The notes beneath the pieces were generated by a model, which worked only from the letters and a program-made list of their open reading frames with translations, was not told the origin of the DNA and searched no databases. The position numbers were made by a program, and so were the translations under genes. A DNA stretch of 64,000 bases. Source: Cognatiluteimonas telluris (GTDB lineage Bacteria > Pseudomonadota > Gammaproteobacteria > Xanthomonadales > Xanthomonadaceae). Below, in pieces: positions 1-8,286 of the stretch (position 1 is the first letter of the stretch; each line of letters begins with the position of its first letter). The stretch is from the NCBI RefSeq assembly GCF_011320095.1, contig NZ_JAANOY010000001.1:186001-250000 (forward strand). The letters run 5' to 3'.

Positions 1-2
1 TC

Positions 3-350
3 ACCCCGCTGGCATTCGAGGTCACCCGCCATGCCGCTACCGAACGCGCCTTCACCGGATCGCTGCTCGAGGAGCACCGCCGGGGCGTCTTCCGGTGCAT
101 CTGCTGCGACACCGCACTCTACGACTCCAGGACCAAGTTCGACTCCGGCACCGGCTGGCCGAGTTTCTGGAAGCCAATTTCGCGGCGCAACGTGCATGAA
201 TCCACCGACAAGGGGTTCGGGATGCTCCGCACGGCGATTTCCTGCGCGCGTTGCGACGCGCACCTGGGTCATGTCTTCAACGACGGACCCGATCCCACCG
301 GCCTGCGCTATTGCATGAATTCCGTCGCGCTGGCATTCGCCGCGGCATGA
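3..350 (+). CDS. msrB: Peptide-methionine (R)-S-oxide reductase MsrB, 5' end outside the window
   Basis: Reduces the R epimer of methionine sulfoxide in damaged proteins. The reading frame enters at base 3, so the start lies upstream of the window. The visible 115 residues carry two CxxC pairs, CICC and CARC, which fit the structural zinc site. The conserved GTGWPSFW block is present, as is the catalytic cysteine in RYCMNS (codon at 312-314). The product ends in AFAAA just after the NS of the active site, as is usual for the family. Its stop overlaps an in-frame ATG of the msrA frame (ATGA at 347-350). MsrB and MsrA act on complementary epimers, so cotranscription is expected. Confidence 0.95.
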   Translation, partial: TPLAFEVTRHAATERAFTGSLLEEHRRGVFRCICCDTALYDSRTKFDSGTGWPSFWKPISRRNVHESTDKGFGMLRTAISCARCDAHLGHVFNDGPDPTGLRYCMNSVALAFAAA

Positions 351-373
351 CCCCGCCTGACTGGAGCCTCGCC

Positions 374-1102
374 ATGCGTCAGCCACGATCCCATGCCCGG
401 CCCTGGTCCCCGCAGGCGGAACCGAACCGGGGGCGGCCCATGCAGGCGCTGCTGGGGATGTCGCTGCTGGCCGGCCTGATGGCCTGCAGCGCCGGCTTCG
501 CGCGCAGCAATCCGGTTGCGTTGCCCGATCCCAAGCTCGACATTCCAGCCACTGCGGCCCGGGGCGAGCAGACGGCGGTGTTCGCCGGCGGCTGTTTCTG
601 GGGCGTGGAGGCCGTCTTCGACCACGTGCGCGGCGTCACCAGCGCCATCTCGGGCTACAGCGGCGGCACGGCAATGACCGCGCAATACCATGTCGTCGGC
701 ACCGGACGCACCGGCCATGCCGAGTCGGTCAAGGTCGTTTTCGACCCGACGAAAGTGAGCTACGGACAACTGCTGAAGATCTATTTCTCGGTGGCGCACG
801 ATCCGACCCAGCTCGACCGGCAGTCTCCCGACGTCGGTCCGCAATACCGGTCCGAGATCTTCACAACGACTCCCGCGCAGCAGAAAGTCGCCAATGCCTA
901 CATCGCGCAACTGACGGCAGCCAAGGTGTTTTCCGCGCCGATCGTGACCCGGGTCGAACCGCTCGACGGGTTCTATCGCGCGGAGCGCTACCACCAGAAC
1001 TACCTGAGCCAGCATCCCAACGATCCCTACATCGTCTACAACGACGCGCCCAAGCTTGTACACCTGAAGGCCATGTTCCCCGGCCTCTACAAGGGCGGTT
1101 GA
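374..1102 (+). CDS. msrA: Peptide-methionine (S)-S-oxide reductase MsrA, exported form
   Basis: Reduces the S epimer of methionine sulfoxide. The catalytic cysteine is Cys74, in the GCFWG motif, and HQNYL lies near the C-terminus as in the family. The N-terminus has a basic stretch and then a hydrophobic segment ending LMAC, which suggests export and possibly lipidation. Together with MsrB this points to an envelope repair pair, which is inference. I chose the ATG at 374 because GGAG lies 7 nt upstream. ATG 347 overlaps the msrB stop, and ATG 440, directly before the hydrophobic segment, is a plausible alternative. It follows msrB immediately and probably shares its transcript. Confidence 0.93.
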   Translation: MRQPRSHARPWSPQAEPNRGRPMQALLGMSLLAGLMACSAGFARSNPVALPDPKLDIPATAARGEQTAVFAGGCFWGVEAVFDHVRGVTSAISGYSGGTAMTAQYHVVGTGRTGHAESVKVVFDPTKVSYGQLLKIYFSVAHDPTQLDRQSPDVGPQYRSEIFTTTPAQQKVANAYIAQLTAAKVFSAPIVTRVEPLDGFYRAERYHQNYLSQHPNDPYIVYNDAPKLVHLKAMFPGLYKGG

Positions 1103-1185
1103 GCCGCGCGGCGGTTGAGCCGCACGGCGCTTGCATCCGGCCTGCGCCGCTGCAAATCTGGGAGGATCCCCTCATCGCCGCCCCT

Positions 1186-1398
1186 ATGCGACACCATCGG
1201 TTCAAGCTCGAACAGGCGTACGTCGAACTCAACCAGCTCCTCAAGCTCACGGGCCTGTGCGATAGCGGGGGCGCGGGCAAGGCGATCGTGGCTTCGGGCA
1301 TCGTCAGCGTCGACGGCCGGATCGAGCTGCGCAAGACCTGCAAGATCCACGCCGGGCAAGTGGTGCGGGTGGGCGACGACGAGATCAGCGTGGCCTGA
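1186..1398 (+). CDS. Small S4-domain RNA-binding protein (YbcJ-like)
   Basis: The 70-residue product is essentially one S4 RNA-binding domain. The block GGAGKAIVASGIVSVDG followed by RIELRKTCKI matches small YbcJ-type proteins of about 70 residues, thought to bind RNA or ribosomal particles. ATG 1186 gives the family's normal length. A GGAGG at 1161-1165 is too distant to be its ribosome binding site, so an upstream non-ATG start cannot be excluded. The gene lies 83 bp after msrA on the same strand and converges on the 2OG oxygenase gene, leaving only 7 bp between stops. The family assignment is firm; the cellular role is not known from the sequence. Confidence 0.82.
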   Translation: MRHHRFKLEQAYVELNQLLKLTGLCDSGGAGKAIVASGIVSVDGRIELRKTCKIHAGQVVRVGDDEISVA

Positions 1399-1405
1399 CG
1401 CAGTT

Positions 1406-2086
1406 TCAGCCCAGGTGCGCGGCGTCCTTGTCGCGGCCCTTGCCGAACCAGGGATCGATCCGCCCGATCAGCCATTTGATCGCACGCGATGTGCGACCGC
1501 GCCTCGCCTTGCGATCCACTGCGGCGGCGTCGACGAGCCAGGCGACCTGGATCACGTGGCGTTCGCCCTGGTAGGGCAGGTGTCCGTGGAAGGAATTGTC
1601 GGTGCGACGGAATGCCGCCAGCGTTCCATAGACCGGCCTGATTTCAGGGCAGGCCAGCGCCTCGATGTCGTTGCTCGCCCGCAGGAAGCGAAGGCAGCCG
1701 GCATGCGACGGCATCCAGTCCGGATTGAGGTAGACCAGCGCAGTGGCGACCTTGGATGGGCTATCGGTGTGGATGGTGCCGTGCCGCAGGTTCAGCGCGC
1801 GGCAGATCGTCACCAGTACGGGGTATTGCGACATCTGCGCGATGCCCAGCAGCTCCCCCAGTGCGTCGGAGAACGCCGGCCCGGTGAGTTGATCGACCAG
1901 GGAGTTGATCGCCGGTCCGCAATCCTCGCGCGCGTGCGGGAAAAAGCCTGCGCCACGATAACGGGGAAAATCTTCGCCCAAGGCGGCAGCGGCCAGCGGA
2001 TCGAGCACGCCCCGGGCCACCAGCAGGGGAAATGGGGCCGCCGCCACGACGTCGTCCGCCGTGATGCGATCCGACAGCAACGACAT
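1406..2086 (-). CDS. 2-oxoglutarate/Fe(II)-dependent oxygenase family protein
   Basis: A 226-residue soluble protein with the double-stranded beta-helix iron site of 2OG oxygenases. The likely ligands are His106 and Asp108 (in HTD) and His167 (in NSFHG), with Arg176 in ERHVIQ as the candidate 2-oxoglutarate anchor. Such enzymes hydroxylate small molecules, sugars or protein side chains; the substrate is not visible here. No signal peptide is present. The ATG at 2086 has AGGA about 8 nt upstream. The C-terminal 40 residues are basic and lie outside the catalytic core. It is convergent with the S4-domain gene and has no biosynthetic neighbours that would suggest a pathway. Confidence 0.8.
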   Translation of the reverse strand: MSLLSDRITADDVVAAAPFPLLVARGVLDPLAAAALGEDFPRYRGAGFFPHAREDCGPAINSLVDQLTGPAFSDALGELLGIAQMSQYPVLVTICRALNLRHGTIHTDSPSKVATALVYLNPDWMPSHAGCLRFLRASNDIEALACPEIRPVYGTLAAFRRTDNSFHGHLPYQGERHVIQVAWLVDAAAVDRKARRGRTSRAIKWLIGRIDPWFGKGRDKDAAHLG

Positions 2087-2216
2087 GGGGAGTCCTGCGC
2101 AAAACCGGCGGATATTGGATCACTGAGTCGGCGCGCAGGAAAGGGCGCCGGGTCGAATGGCACGTCGCCAAGCTCGACGCCAGGCGGCGCCGGACCCACC
2201 GCTACGCTGCGACGAT

Positions 2217-2357
2217 TCAGTGCAGCGGCAGGCCCAGTCCGCCCGGAGTGCTGCCGTGGGTCAACGCCCAGGCCACGCCCGCCACCAGGGCCAGGCCAAG
2301 TAGGCCGCGGAAGATGGGTTCAAAGCGATCGATGCGGCTGGGCAGTCTGGCGCTCAT
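2217..2357 (-). CDS. Small single-pass membrane protein (46 aa)
   Basis: A short frame encoding 46 residues. A polar N-terminus with RIDRFEP is followed by one hydrophobic helix of roughly 18 residues (FRGLLGLALVAGVAWAL) and a Gly/Pro-rich tail. A strong GAGGAG lies 8 nt before the ATG, which is the best evidence that it is translated. The N-terminal Asp-Arg followed by the Gly-rich helix recalls the small DUF2892 (YgaP-like) inner-membrane proteins, but only one helix is seen and the match is weak. It lies between the 2OG oxygenase and a secreted hypothetical gene, all on the minus strand. Function unknown. Confidence 0.55.
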   Translation of the reverse strand: MSARLPSRIDRFEPIFRGLLGLALVAGVAWALTHGSTPGGLGLPLH

Positions 2358-2488
2358 GGCGTTCACTCCTCGGGAGCAAATGGAAACGCCAGCGGCTGCG
2401 CGCTTCTGGGCAACCGGTCACAGCATCGCAAGATGGTGTCCTTCGCGGAACACGAACTTCGGACGCGGTCACGCATCCCAGGCATGGC

Positions 2489-3289
2489 TCAGCCGGACTG
2501 GGCCTGCGAGGCCTGCGCGGCTGGCTCGCGGGCGCCCAGCAGCCCGGCGACGCCATAGTCGAGCCGGATCTGGCGCATGCCCGGTCGATCGGCGATCAGC
2601 AACGGCGGCGGGACCGCTGCCGCCATGTTCGGCCCCTGGTTGGCACCGATCGCCACGATCCGAACCCGCTGCTGCAGCCGCGCCGTGAACAGTTCCAACT
2701 GTTCGCGGGTGGCGCCACGCGAGAGGTGCTCGTCTCGAATGCTGAAACGCGCCTTGATGAAATGCATCCTGTCCAGCAACAGGGTCATGGCCGAGCTGTA
2801 GCTCGCACCGTCGACGGCATAGGCCAGGTCCAGCGACCGCCCGGGAAGCAAGCCGCCGCCTCCATCCTGCGGGACAGGCGCGAATGCCTGCAGCGGCCCC
2901 ATGTCGAATGCTTCGTGCCGGGCCTGGACATGCGCCTGGCGGATCAGGTCTGCCTCTTCGCGTGCGGCAGCAGCGAACTGCGATGGTGACAGCGCGCCAG
3001 CGGGATAGAAGTACAGGTCGATCCAGCGATCCAGGTCGTCGCCGTGCACGAAGCGCACGCAAACGCCATGCGATTGGTCCTCGAACCGATGCTCACCCAC
3101 CGCGTGCCAGCCGTCGACCTCGAGCGGATAGGTGATATGTGATTCGCGCAAGGCGTCCGCCGCCGGCGACGCCAGGTGGCCATCGCCCGGATCGGCAACC
3201 TCCGCCCGCGGCGGCTCCGCCGCGCCCACGGTGACCGGCAGCCCCAGCGAGGCCAGGCCGGCACACAACCACCACCCCAATCGCTCCAT
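2489..3289 (-). CDS. Secreted hypothetical protein (266 aa)
   Basis: I do not recognise a family. From ATG 3289 the product begins with a typical signal peptide (MERLGWWLCAGLASLGLPV followed by VGAA), so it is probably periplasmic or secreted. The mature part is mixed alpha/beta, with aromatic stretches such as RWIDLYFYP and a Pro-rich turn before LLIADRPG. Neither cysteine pairs nor metal motifs stand out. The start was chosen because it places the signal peptide at the N-terminus and a G-rich run lies about 10 nt upstream; in-frame ATGs exist further upstream. It is followed by the small membrane protein gene at 2217-2357, about 130 bp away on the same strand. Confidence 0.7.
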   Translation of the reverse strand: MERLGWWLCAGLASLGLPVTVGAAEPPRAEVADPGDGHLASPAADALRESHITYPLEVDGWHAVGEHRFEDQSHGVCVRFVHGDDLDRWIDLYFYPAGALSPSQFAAAAREEADLIRQAHVQARHEAFDMGPLQAFAPVPQDGGGGLLPGRSLDLAYAVDGASYSSAMTLLLDRMHFIKARFSIRDEHLSRGATREQLELFTARLQQRVRIVAIGANQGPNMAAAVPPPLLIADRPGMRQIRLDYGVAGLLGAREPAAQASQAQSG

Positions 3290-3510
3290 GACGCCGATGC
3301 CCCCCAGCCCGATCGCGCAAGCAAATCGCATGTCGAGCCTCATGCAAACCATCGTCGTCACAGTTCCGCCCACTGTCGAGCCTGTCCGGTCGGATCCCGC
3401 GACGGACGGCGACAATTCGCAATCGTGAATGCGCACGCGGGCCGCTCGCCATGGCGCCCGCGATTGGTGCAGCGGCCAAGTTCGGATACCGACCGATCGA
3501 GGACCCGCCG

Positions 3511-4055
3511 ATGCTTGCGACCCCCTATCGCCGCCCCTACAAAGTGCGCGCCGTACACGTGCCCGATCCGCACATCGAGCATCCCGGCGACGCCATCGTA
3601 CGGGTGACGCGCACTGAATCCGCGGCTCGGACCTGCATCTCCACCACGGCCTGGTTCCCGACACGCGCGTGGGCACGATCTTCGGGCACGAGTTCACAGG
3701 CATCGTCGAAGAGGTCGGCGGCAACATGCAGAACCCCAAGCCCGACGACCACGTGCTGGTGCCGTCCAACATCTTCTGCGGCACCGGCTGCTTCTGCCCG
3801 CGCGAGCTGCATTCCAACTGCCACGACGTCAATCCGGAAGCGACCGCGGTCGGCGGTGTCTACGGCTGTTCGCACGCCGCAGGCGGTTACGACGGCGGCC
3901 AGGCGCAGTACCTGCGCGTGCCGTTCACCGACATCGGACCGACGAAGGTTCCCGGGAAGGCCCGTGCGCAAGTCGCCTGGCGCGCGCTCCGCCGCGGTCG
4001 GCCTGGTCGGCATCGGCCTGGCGGCGTGGTGGTTGCGACGCTGCTGATCGGCTGA
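3511..4055 (+). pseudogene. Remnant of a zinc-dependent alcohol dehydrogenase
   Basis: The N-terminal half of a medium-chain zinc alcohol dehydrogenase, of the type annotated as formaldehyde dehydrogenase, is readable in two frames. Frame one starts at ATG 3511 (MLATPYRRPYKVRAVHVP). After codons near 3612-3630 the homology moves to another frame, which carries GTIFGHEFTG and the structural-zinc cysteines CGTGCFC. At the shift the expected CGSDLH zinc-ligand block reads RGSDLH, so the catalytic cysteine is also lost. Homology ends near VPGK (about 3960) and the whole NAD-binding half is missing. The 3' end reads in the original frame into a hydrophobic tail ending WWLRRC. Non-functional, with several independent lesions. 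Confidence 0.8.
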
Positions 4056-4164
4056 GTCACTGCGCGCCGCTGCACGCAGCCGTGCGGCAGACCCAGTCGT
4101 GCAGTGGTGCGGTCGCGCGGGGATCGACTTATCCTGCCGGTCGATACCCTCCGACGGAGTCGCC

Positions 4165-6381
4165 ATGCGCCGGCCTGACACGTGGTCTAACACGCGCGGT
4201 CCGCGCATGCTTGCCGTCGTCTTCCCCGCGCTGCTCTTCGCCTGCGGCGCGCAGGCGGCAGCGCCACCGGCGACCACCGAATCCGCACGCTGGCAGCGTG
4301 AAGTCGCCGCGACCACGATCACGCGCGACGACTGGGGCATCGCCCATGTGCATGGCCACAGCGACGCCGATGCGGTGTTCGGCATGGCCTACGCGCAGGC
4401 GGAGGACGACTTCAACCGGATCGAAACCAACTACCTCAACGCGCTCGGACGCTTGGCCGAGGCCGAAGGCGAGTCGGCGCTGTGGTCCGACCTGCGACAG
4501 AAACTCTTCGTCGATCCCGTGCAGTTGCGCACGCTGTATGCGCAAAGCCCCGACTGGCTGCGGTCGTTGATGGTCGCCTGGGCCGACGGCCTGAATCTGT
4601 TCCTGGCCACGCACCCGGACGTGCATCCGCGGGTGATCCGCCACTTCGAGCCGTGGATGGCGCTGAGTTTCAGCGAAGGCAGCATCGGTGGCGACATCGA
4701 GCGGGTGTCGCTGCCGCAGTTGCAGGCGTTCTACGACCACGGATCGGAATCCGTTGCTCGCGCCGAACCCGCCAGCTGGCAGGAACCGACCGGCTCCAAC
4801 GGGTTTGCCATCGCGCCAGGACTCACCACCGACGGCCACGCGCTGCTGCTGATCAATCCGCACACCTCGTTCTTCTTCCGCTCCGAACTGCAGATGACCA
4901 GCGACGCCGGGCTCGATGCCTACGGCGCGGTGACGTGGGGACAGTTCTTCGTCTACCAGGGCTTCAACCACCACATCGGCTGGATGCACACCTCGACCGG
5001 CGCCGATGTCGTCGATGAATTCGCCGAGACCATCGTCGAAAAGGACGGCCATCGCTCCTATCGCTACGGCGATGCGTTGTGGCCGGTGGCCGAACGCCGC
5101 ATCGACGTGCCGTACCGCAGGCCCGATGGCACGATGGCAACGCGAAGCTTCACCGCGTATTCCACCCATCACGGTCCGATCGTGCGCGCCGCCGATGGCA
5201 AGTGGATCGCGATCGCGCTGATGAACAAGCCGGTCGAGGCGCTCGAGCAGAGCTGGCTGCGCACCAAGGCCAGCGACTATGCCAGCTACCTGAAGGTCGC
5301 CGAACTGAAGGCCAATTCCTCCAACAACACCATCTTCGCCGACGACAAGGGCGAGATCGCCTATCTGCATCCGCAGTTCATCCCGCGCCGCGACGACCGC
5401 TTCGACTACACCCGGCCGGTCGACGGCAGCGATCCGGCGACGGACTGGCATGGCCTGCACGCGCTCAACGAGGCGCCGCACCTGCTCAGCCCGCCCAACG
5501 GCTGGCTGTTCAACACCAACGACTGGCCGTATTCTGCCGCCGGGAAATACAGTCCAAAACGCGCCGACTATCCGCGCTACATGGACACCTTCGGCGAGAA
5601 TCCGCGCGGCCTGCATGCGATCCGGGTGCTCGACGGCAGACGCGATTTCACCCTGGATTCGCTGATCGCGGCCGCTTTCGATCCGTGGCTGCCGGCGTTC
5701 GAACGCCAGCTGCCGATCCTGGTCGCCGACTACGACGCGCTGCCGGCGAGTGATCCGTTGAAGGCGCGGCTTGCCGGGCCGATCGCGATGCTGCGCCATT
5801 GGGACTACCGCTGGGGCATCGCGTCGATGCCGACCTCGCTGGCGGTGTTCTGGGGCGACACGCTCTGGGACGAGCTCAGTCGCGCCGATGCCGCCGAAGG
5901 CCTGTCGATCTATGACGCGATGGCGGGAAAAGCCGGCGCGAAGGCGCGCCTGCATGCGCTGGTGGAAGCTGTCGACCGGCTGCGGCACGACTTCGGCCAC
6001 TGGGGCACGCCCTGGGGCGAGATCAACCGCTTCCAGCGCATCGACGGTAAAATCGTGCAGCCGTTCGACGACGCAAAACCGAGCATCCCGGTGCCGTTCA
6101 CCTCATCGCGCTGGGGCTCGCTTGCATCGTTCGGCGCGCACCGCTGGCCCGGCACGAAGCGCTACTACGGCACCAGCGGCAACAGTTTCGTCGCGGTGGT
6201 CGAATTCGGCGACAAGGTCCAGGCGCGCGCGATCACCGCGGGCGGCGAAAGCGGCCATCCGCAGTCGCCGCACTTCAATGACGATGCCGAGCGCTACACC
6301 ACCGGCAACCTGCGCACGGTCTATTTCTGGCCCGAGCAGCGCAAGGGCCACATCGAGCGCGTCTACCACCCCGGCGAATGA
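4165..6381 (+). CDS. Penicillin acylase-family Ntn hydrolase (738 aa precursor)
   Basis: A member of the penicillin amidase family: a periplasmic precursor that cleaves itself into alpha and beta chains. The new N-terminus of the beta chain should be Ser211, the nucleophile, in GSNGFAIAP. Upstream are a basic N-terminus and a hydrophobic export segment ending CGAQAAA. Total length and the conserved Asn-rich beta-chain blocks (SSNNTIFAD, GWLFNTNDWP) fit the family. Relatives hydrolyse beta-lactam side chains or acyl-homoserine lactones; the substrate cannot be decided here, though aculeacin or AHL acylase activity is plausible. ATG 4165 has GGAG 6 nt upstream. It stands alone between two decayed loci. 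Confidence 0.88.
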   Translation: MRRPDTWSNTRGPRMLAVVFPALLFACGAQAAAPPATTESARWQREVAATTITRDDWGIAHVHGHSDADAVFGMAYAQAEDDFNRIETNYLNALGRLAEAEGESALWSDLRQKLFVDPVQLRTLYAQSPDWLRSLMVAWADGLNLFLATHPDVHPRVIRHFEPWMALSFSEGSIGGDIERVSLPQLQAFYDHGSESVARAEPASWQEPTGSNGFAIAPGLTTDGHALLLINPHTSFFFRSELQMTSDAGLDAYGAVTWGQFFVYQGFNHHIGWMHTSTGADVVDEFAETIVEKDGHRSYRYGDALWPVAERRIDVPYRRPDGTMATRSFTAYSTHHGPIVRAADGKWIAIALMNKPVEALEQSWLRTKASDYASYLKVAELKANSSNNTIFADDKGEIAYLHPQFIPRRDDRFDYTRPVDGSDPATDWHGLHALNEAPHLLSPPNGWLFNTNDWPYSAAGKYSPKRADYPRYMDTFGENPRGLHAIRVLDGRRDFTLDSLIAAAFDPWLPAFERQLPILVADYDALPASDPLKARLAGPIAMLRHWDYRWGIASMPTSLAVFWGDTLWDELSRADAAEGLSIYDAMAGKAGAKARLHALVEAVDRLRHDFGHWGTPWGEINRFQRIDGKIVQPFDDAKPSIPVPFTSSRWGSLASFGAHRWPGTKRYYGTSGNSFVAVVEFGDKVQARAITAGGESGHPQSPHFNDDAERYTTGNLRTVYFWPEQRKGHIERVYHPGE

Positions 6382-6401
6382 GCGGCGCGCGGCGCGCCAG
6401 A

Positions 6402-7138
6402 TCACATCTGCCGGAACAGGTGCAGGTAGCTGCGGCTCACCGGCAGTACTTCGCCGCGATTGCGCAGGATCGCGCGCAGGTTGACGACCGTCGAGCAGTG
6501 CACCTGTGCGAATTGCAGCGGGTCCAGCTGCGCGACGAGGTTCTTCAATGCGGTACCGATCAGGGCTTCGGCGGCGCGTCCGCCATCCTCGTGCCAGGCG
6601 ACGCGGGTGTACTTGGCATCCGCGCGCAGGTAATCGATGTCATCGACGGCGATCGTGCGCAACCCCTGCCCGGCCTGGGCGCGGATCCAGCGAACCGGCG
6701 CTGGCAACGCCACCGGTGGTTGCAGTTGCGCGGCCAGTTGCTGCAGCAGCGCCTGCAGGTCCGGGGCCGGCGGCGCGACGGCCAGCCGCTCGCGCAGTCG
6801 CGCGACGGTCTCGGCCAGGCGCGGCGGTTCGACCGGCTTGACCAGGTAGTCGAGCACGCCCTGGCGAACGCCTCCACGGCGTACTGGTCGTAGGCGGTCA
6901 CGAACACCAGGTGCGCGCGCCGGCCGATCTGGCGTGCGGCATCGATCCCCGACAGGCCCGGCATGTGCACGTCGAGGAAGCAGATGTCGGGGCGGTGCGC
7001 TTCGAACAGCCGGACCGCGTCGCGACCATTGCGGGCCTGCGCGACGATCGCCAGCTCGGGCCAGGCCTGCGCCAGCTGCCGCGCGAGGGCATCGCGCAGC
7101 AGCGGTTCGTCGTCGGCGATGAGGGCTGTCGCGCGCAT
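6402..7138 (-). pseudogene. LytTR response regulator, frameshifted
   Basis: Encodes a two-domain response regulator: a CheY-like receiver (MRATALIADDEPLLRDAL, phospho-acceptor Asp in FLDVHMPG) and a C-terminal LytTR DNA-binding domain (VDDIDYLRADAKYTRV). The two halves are in different frames. Near 6861-6866, at the end of the receiver, a single base appears to be missing: the text goes from AVEAF to GVLDYLVKP only by changing frame. Adding one C would restore a normal regulator of about 245 residues. It is either a recent inactivation or a sequence error. Its start overlaps the end of the upstream DUF2306 gene (TGATG), so the two were probably cotranscribed. Confidence 0.8.
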
Positions 7139-7140
7139 CA

Positions 7141-7922
7141 GGCCAGCGCCGGTTGCGCTGGACTTCCAGGCGCGCAGGTACGCCTCCAGCGCGCACAGCG
7201 GCAGCACGAACTGCGCGAACACAGCACGTTGAGGAAGGGTCCGGTGAAGGTCTTGGGATCGAAGCCGACCGGACCCTGGTTGACCACCAGCCAGAACATC
7301 ACGCCGATGCGGAAGAACCAGCCGCCATTGGCGACGAGGAACAGCCGCAGCGCCCAGCGCCGATGCGCCTCGAAGCGGCGTGCCCGCGCCTAGCGCCAGG
7401 CCAGCGCGGCACAACCCAGGATCAGCAGCGCAAGGACGGTCATGCCGACGTCCTGCCAGGCATCGCCAACGACATCGCGAGTCCAGACCATTTGCAGCCC
7501 GCCCGAAGCATCGGCCATCGCGGACACCACGAAGGCACGTCCGTTCCAGCGGTGCAGGCGCGGCCATCGGTTGCGAATCGCGGGCACCAGCTGCAGCAGG
7601 CCCCCGGCGGTCACCGCCAGCGCGAACAGCAGGTGCGATGCCAGCACCAGGTTGCCGACGGTATCGCCCGGCACATACCGACAGCGAGCACCTCGTTCCA
7701 GCGCTCGGGATGGCCGTGTGCCGCCGCGCGCCCATAGAAGCCGACGACGTACGTGGCGAACATGCCCTGCCCCAGGACCGCGGTCGCGAACCAGGCCATC
7801 GCCGCCATGCGCGACGCGGCGCGCGTGCGTCGCCCGATGGCCGGCGTGCGCGCGGCCGGCGCCACGGCAGGCGTGTGCGCGAGCGATACGCCGTTCGCAT
7901 CGATACCGTCCATTGCCTGCAT
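7141..7922 (-). pseudogene. DUF2306 membrane protein, multiply disrupted
   Basis: A DUF2306-type multi-span membrane protein, often found beside a LytTR regulator. Starting at ATG 7922 (MQAMDGIDANG) it reads to about 7680, where one base is missing (NEVLAVG then YVPGDTVGN in another frame). It continues through several hydrophobic segments to an in-frame TAG at 7390-7392, resumes with RRFEAHRRWALRLFL, and shifts again near 7221 (FLNVL then FAQFVLPL). At least three lesions are visible, so it cannot make a full product as read. The function of intact relatives is unknown; a role as partner or sensor for the LytTR regulator is inference from adjacency. Confidence 0.75.
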
Positions 7923-8286
7923 GACAAGCCCCCATCGCGGATGAGGCAGTCTCGCCATCCGCCACGCCGGCGGAACCGCCCCATGGACGAACCACGCTGT
8001 CGATGGAACGGGCGACGGCCCGCGGCGACGGATCGCTTCGCCGGTGCCGGTCGAGCGGCCCACTTGCGCCTGCGACTACCGACTGTCGCCAGGCGCGACC
8101 TGGCGATGGCGCGGCGACGGCCCGTGCAAACGGCCTGTACAGCGTGGCCGAAGTCCCCACTGCCAGGTCGACCTGGGATCGTGGCAGCCGTTGCGTGCGC
8201 AAGCGCGCGTTGCGCGGTGCAATCCCGCCGTGCGCCGGCCTGGCGATGCCTCCGCCGCCTGGCGGGCGCGCTCGGCGAGAAAGAAG
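7923..8286. other. Gene-free stretch of 364 bp
   Basis: Lies between the DUF2306 pseudogene start and the cytochrome P460 stop. Both strands were read. The plus strand stays open in one frame and includes a Cys/Trp-containing segment near 8070-8150, but there is no good start or ribosome binding site and I recognise no family. No clear terminator, palindrome or promoter was found. It may hold degraded coding sequence, given the decay next to it. Confidence 0.4.

Noticed and set aside
1115-2989. A 600-residue plus-strand frame over the S4 and 2OG oxygenase genes
   Set aside because: It has no domain and biased composition, and it overlaps three better supported genes.
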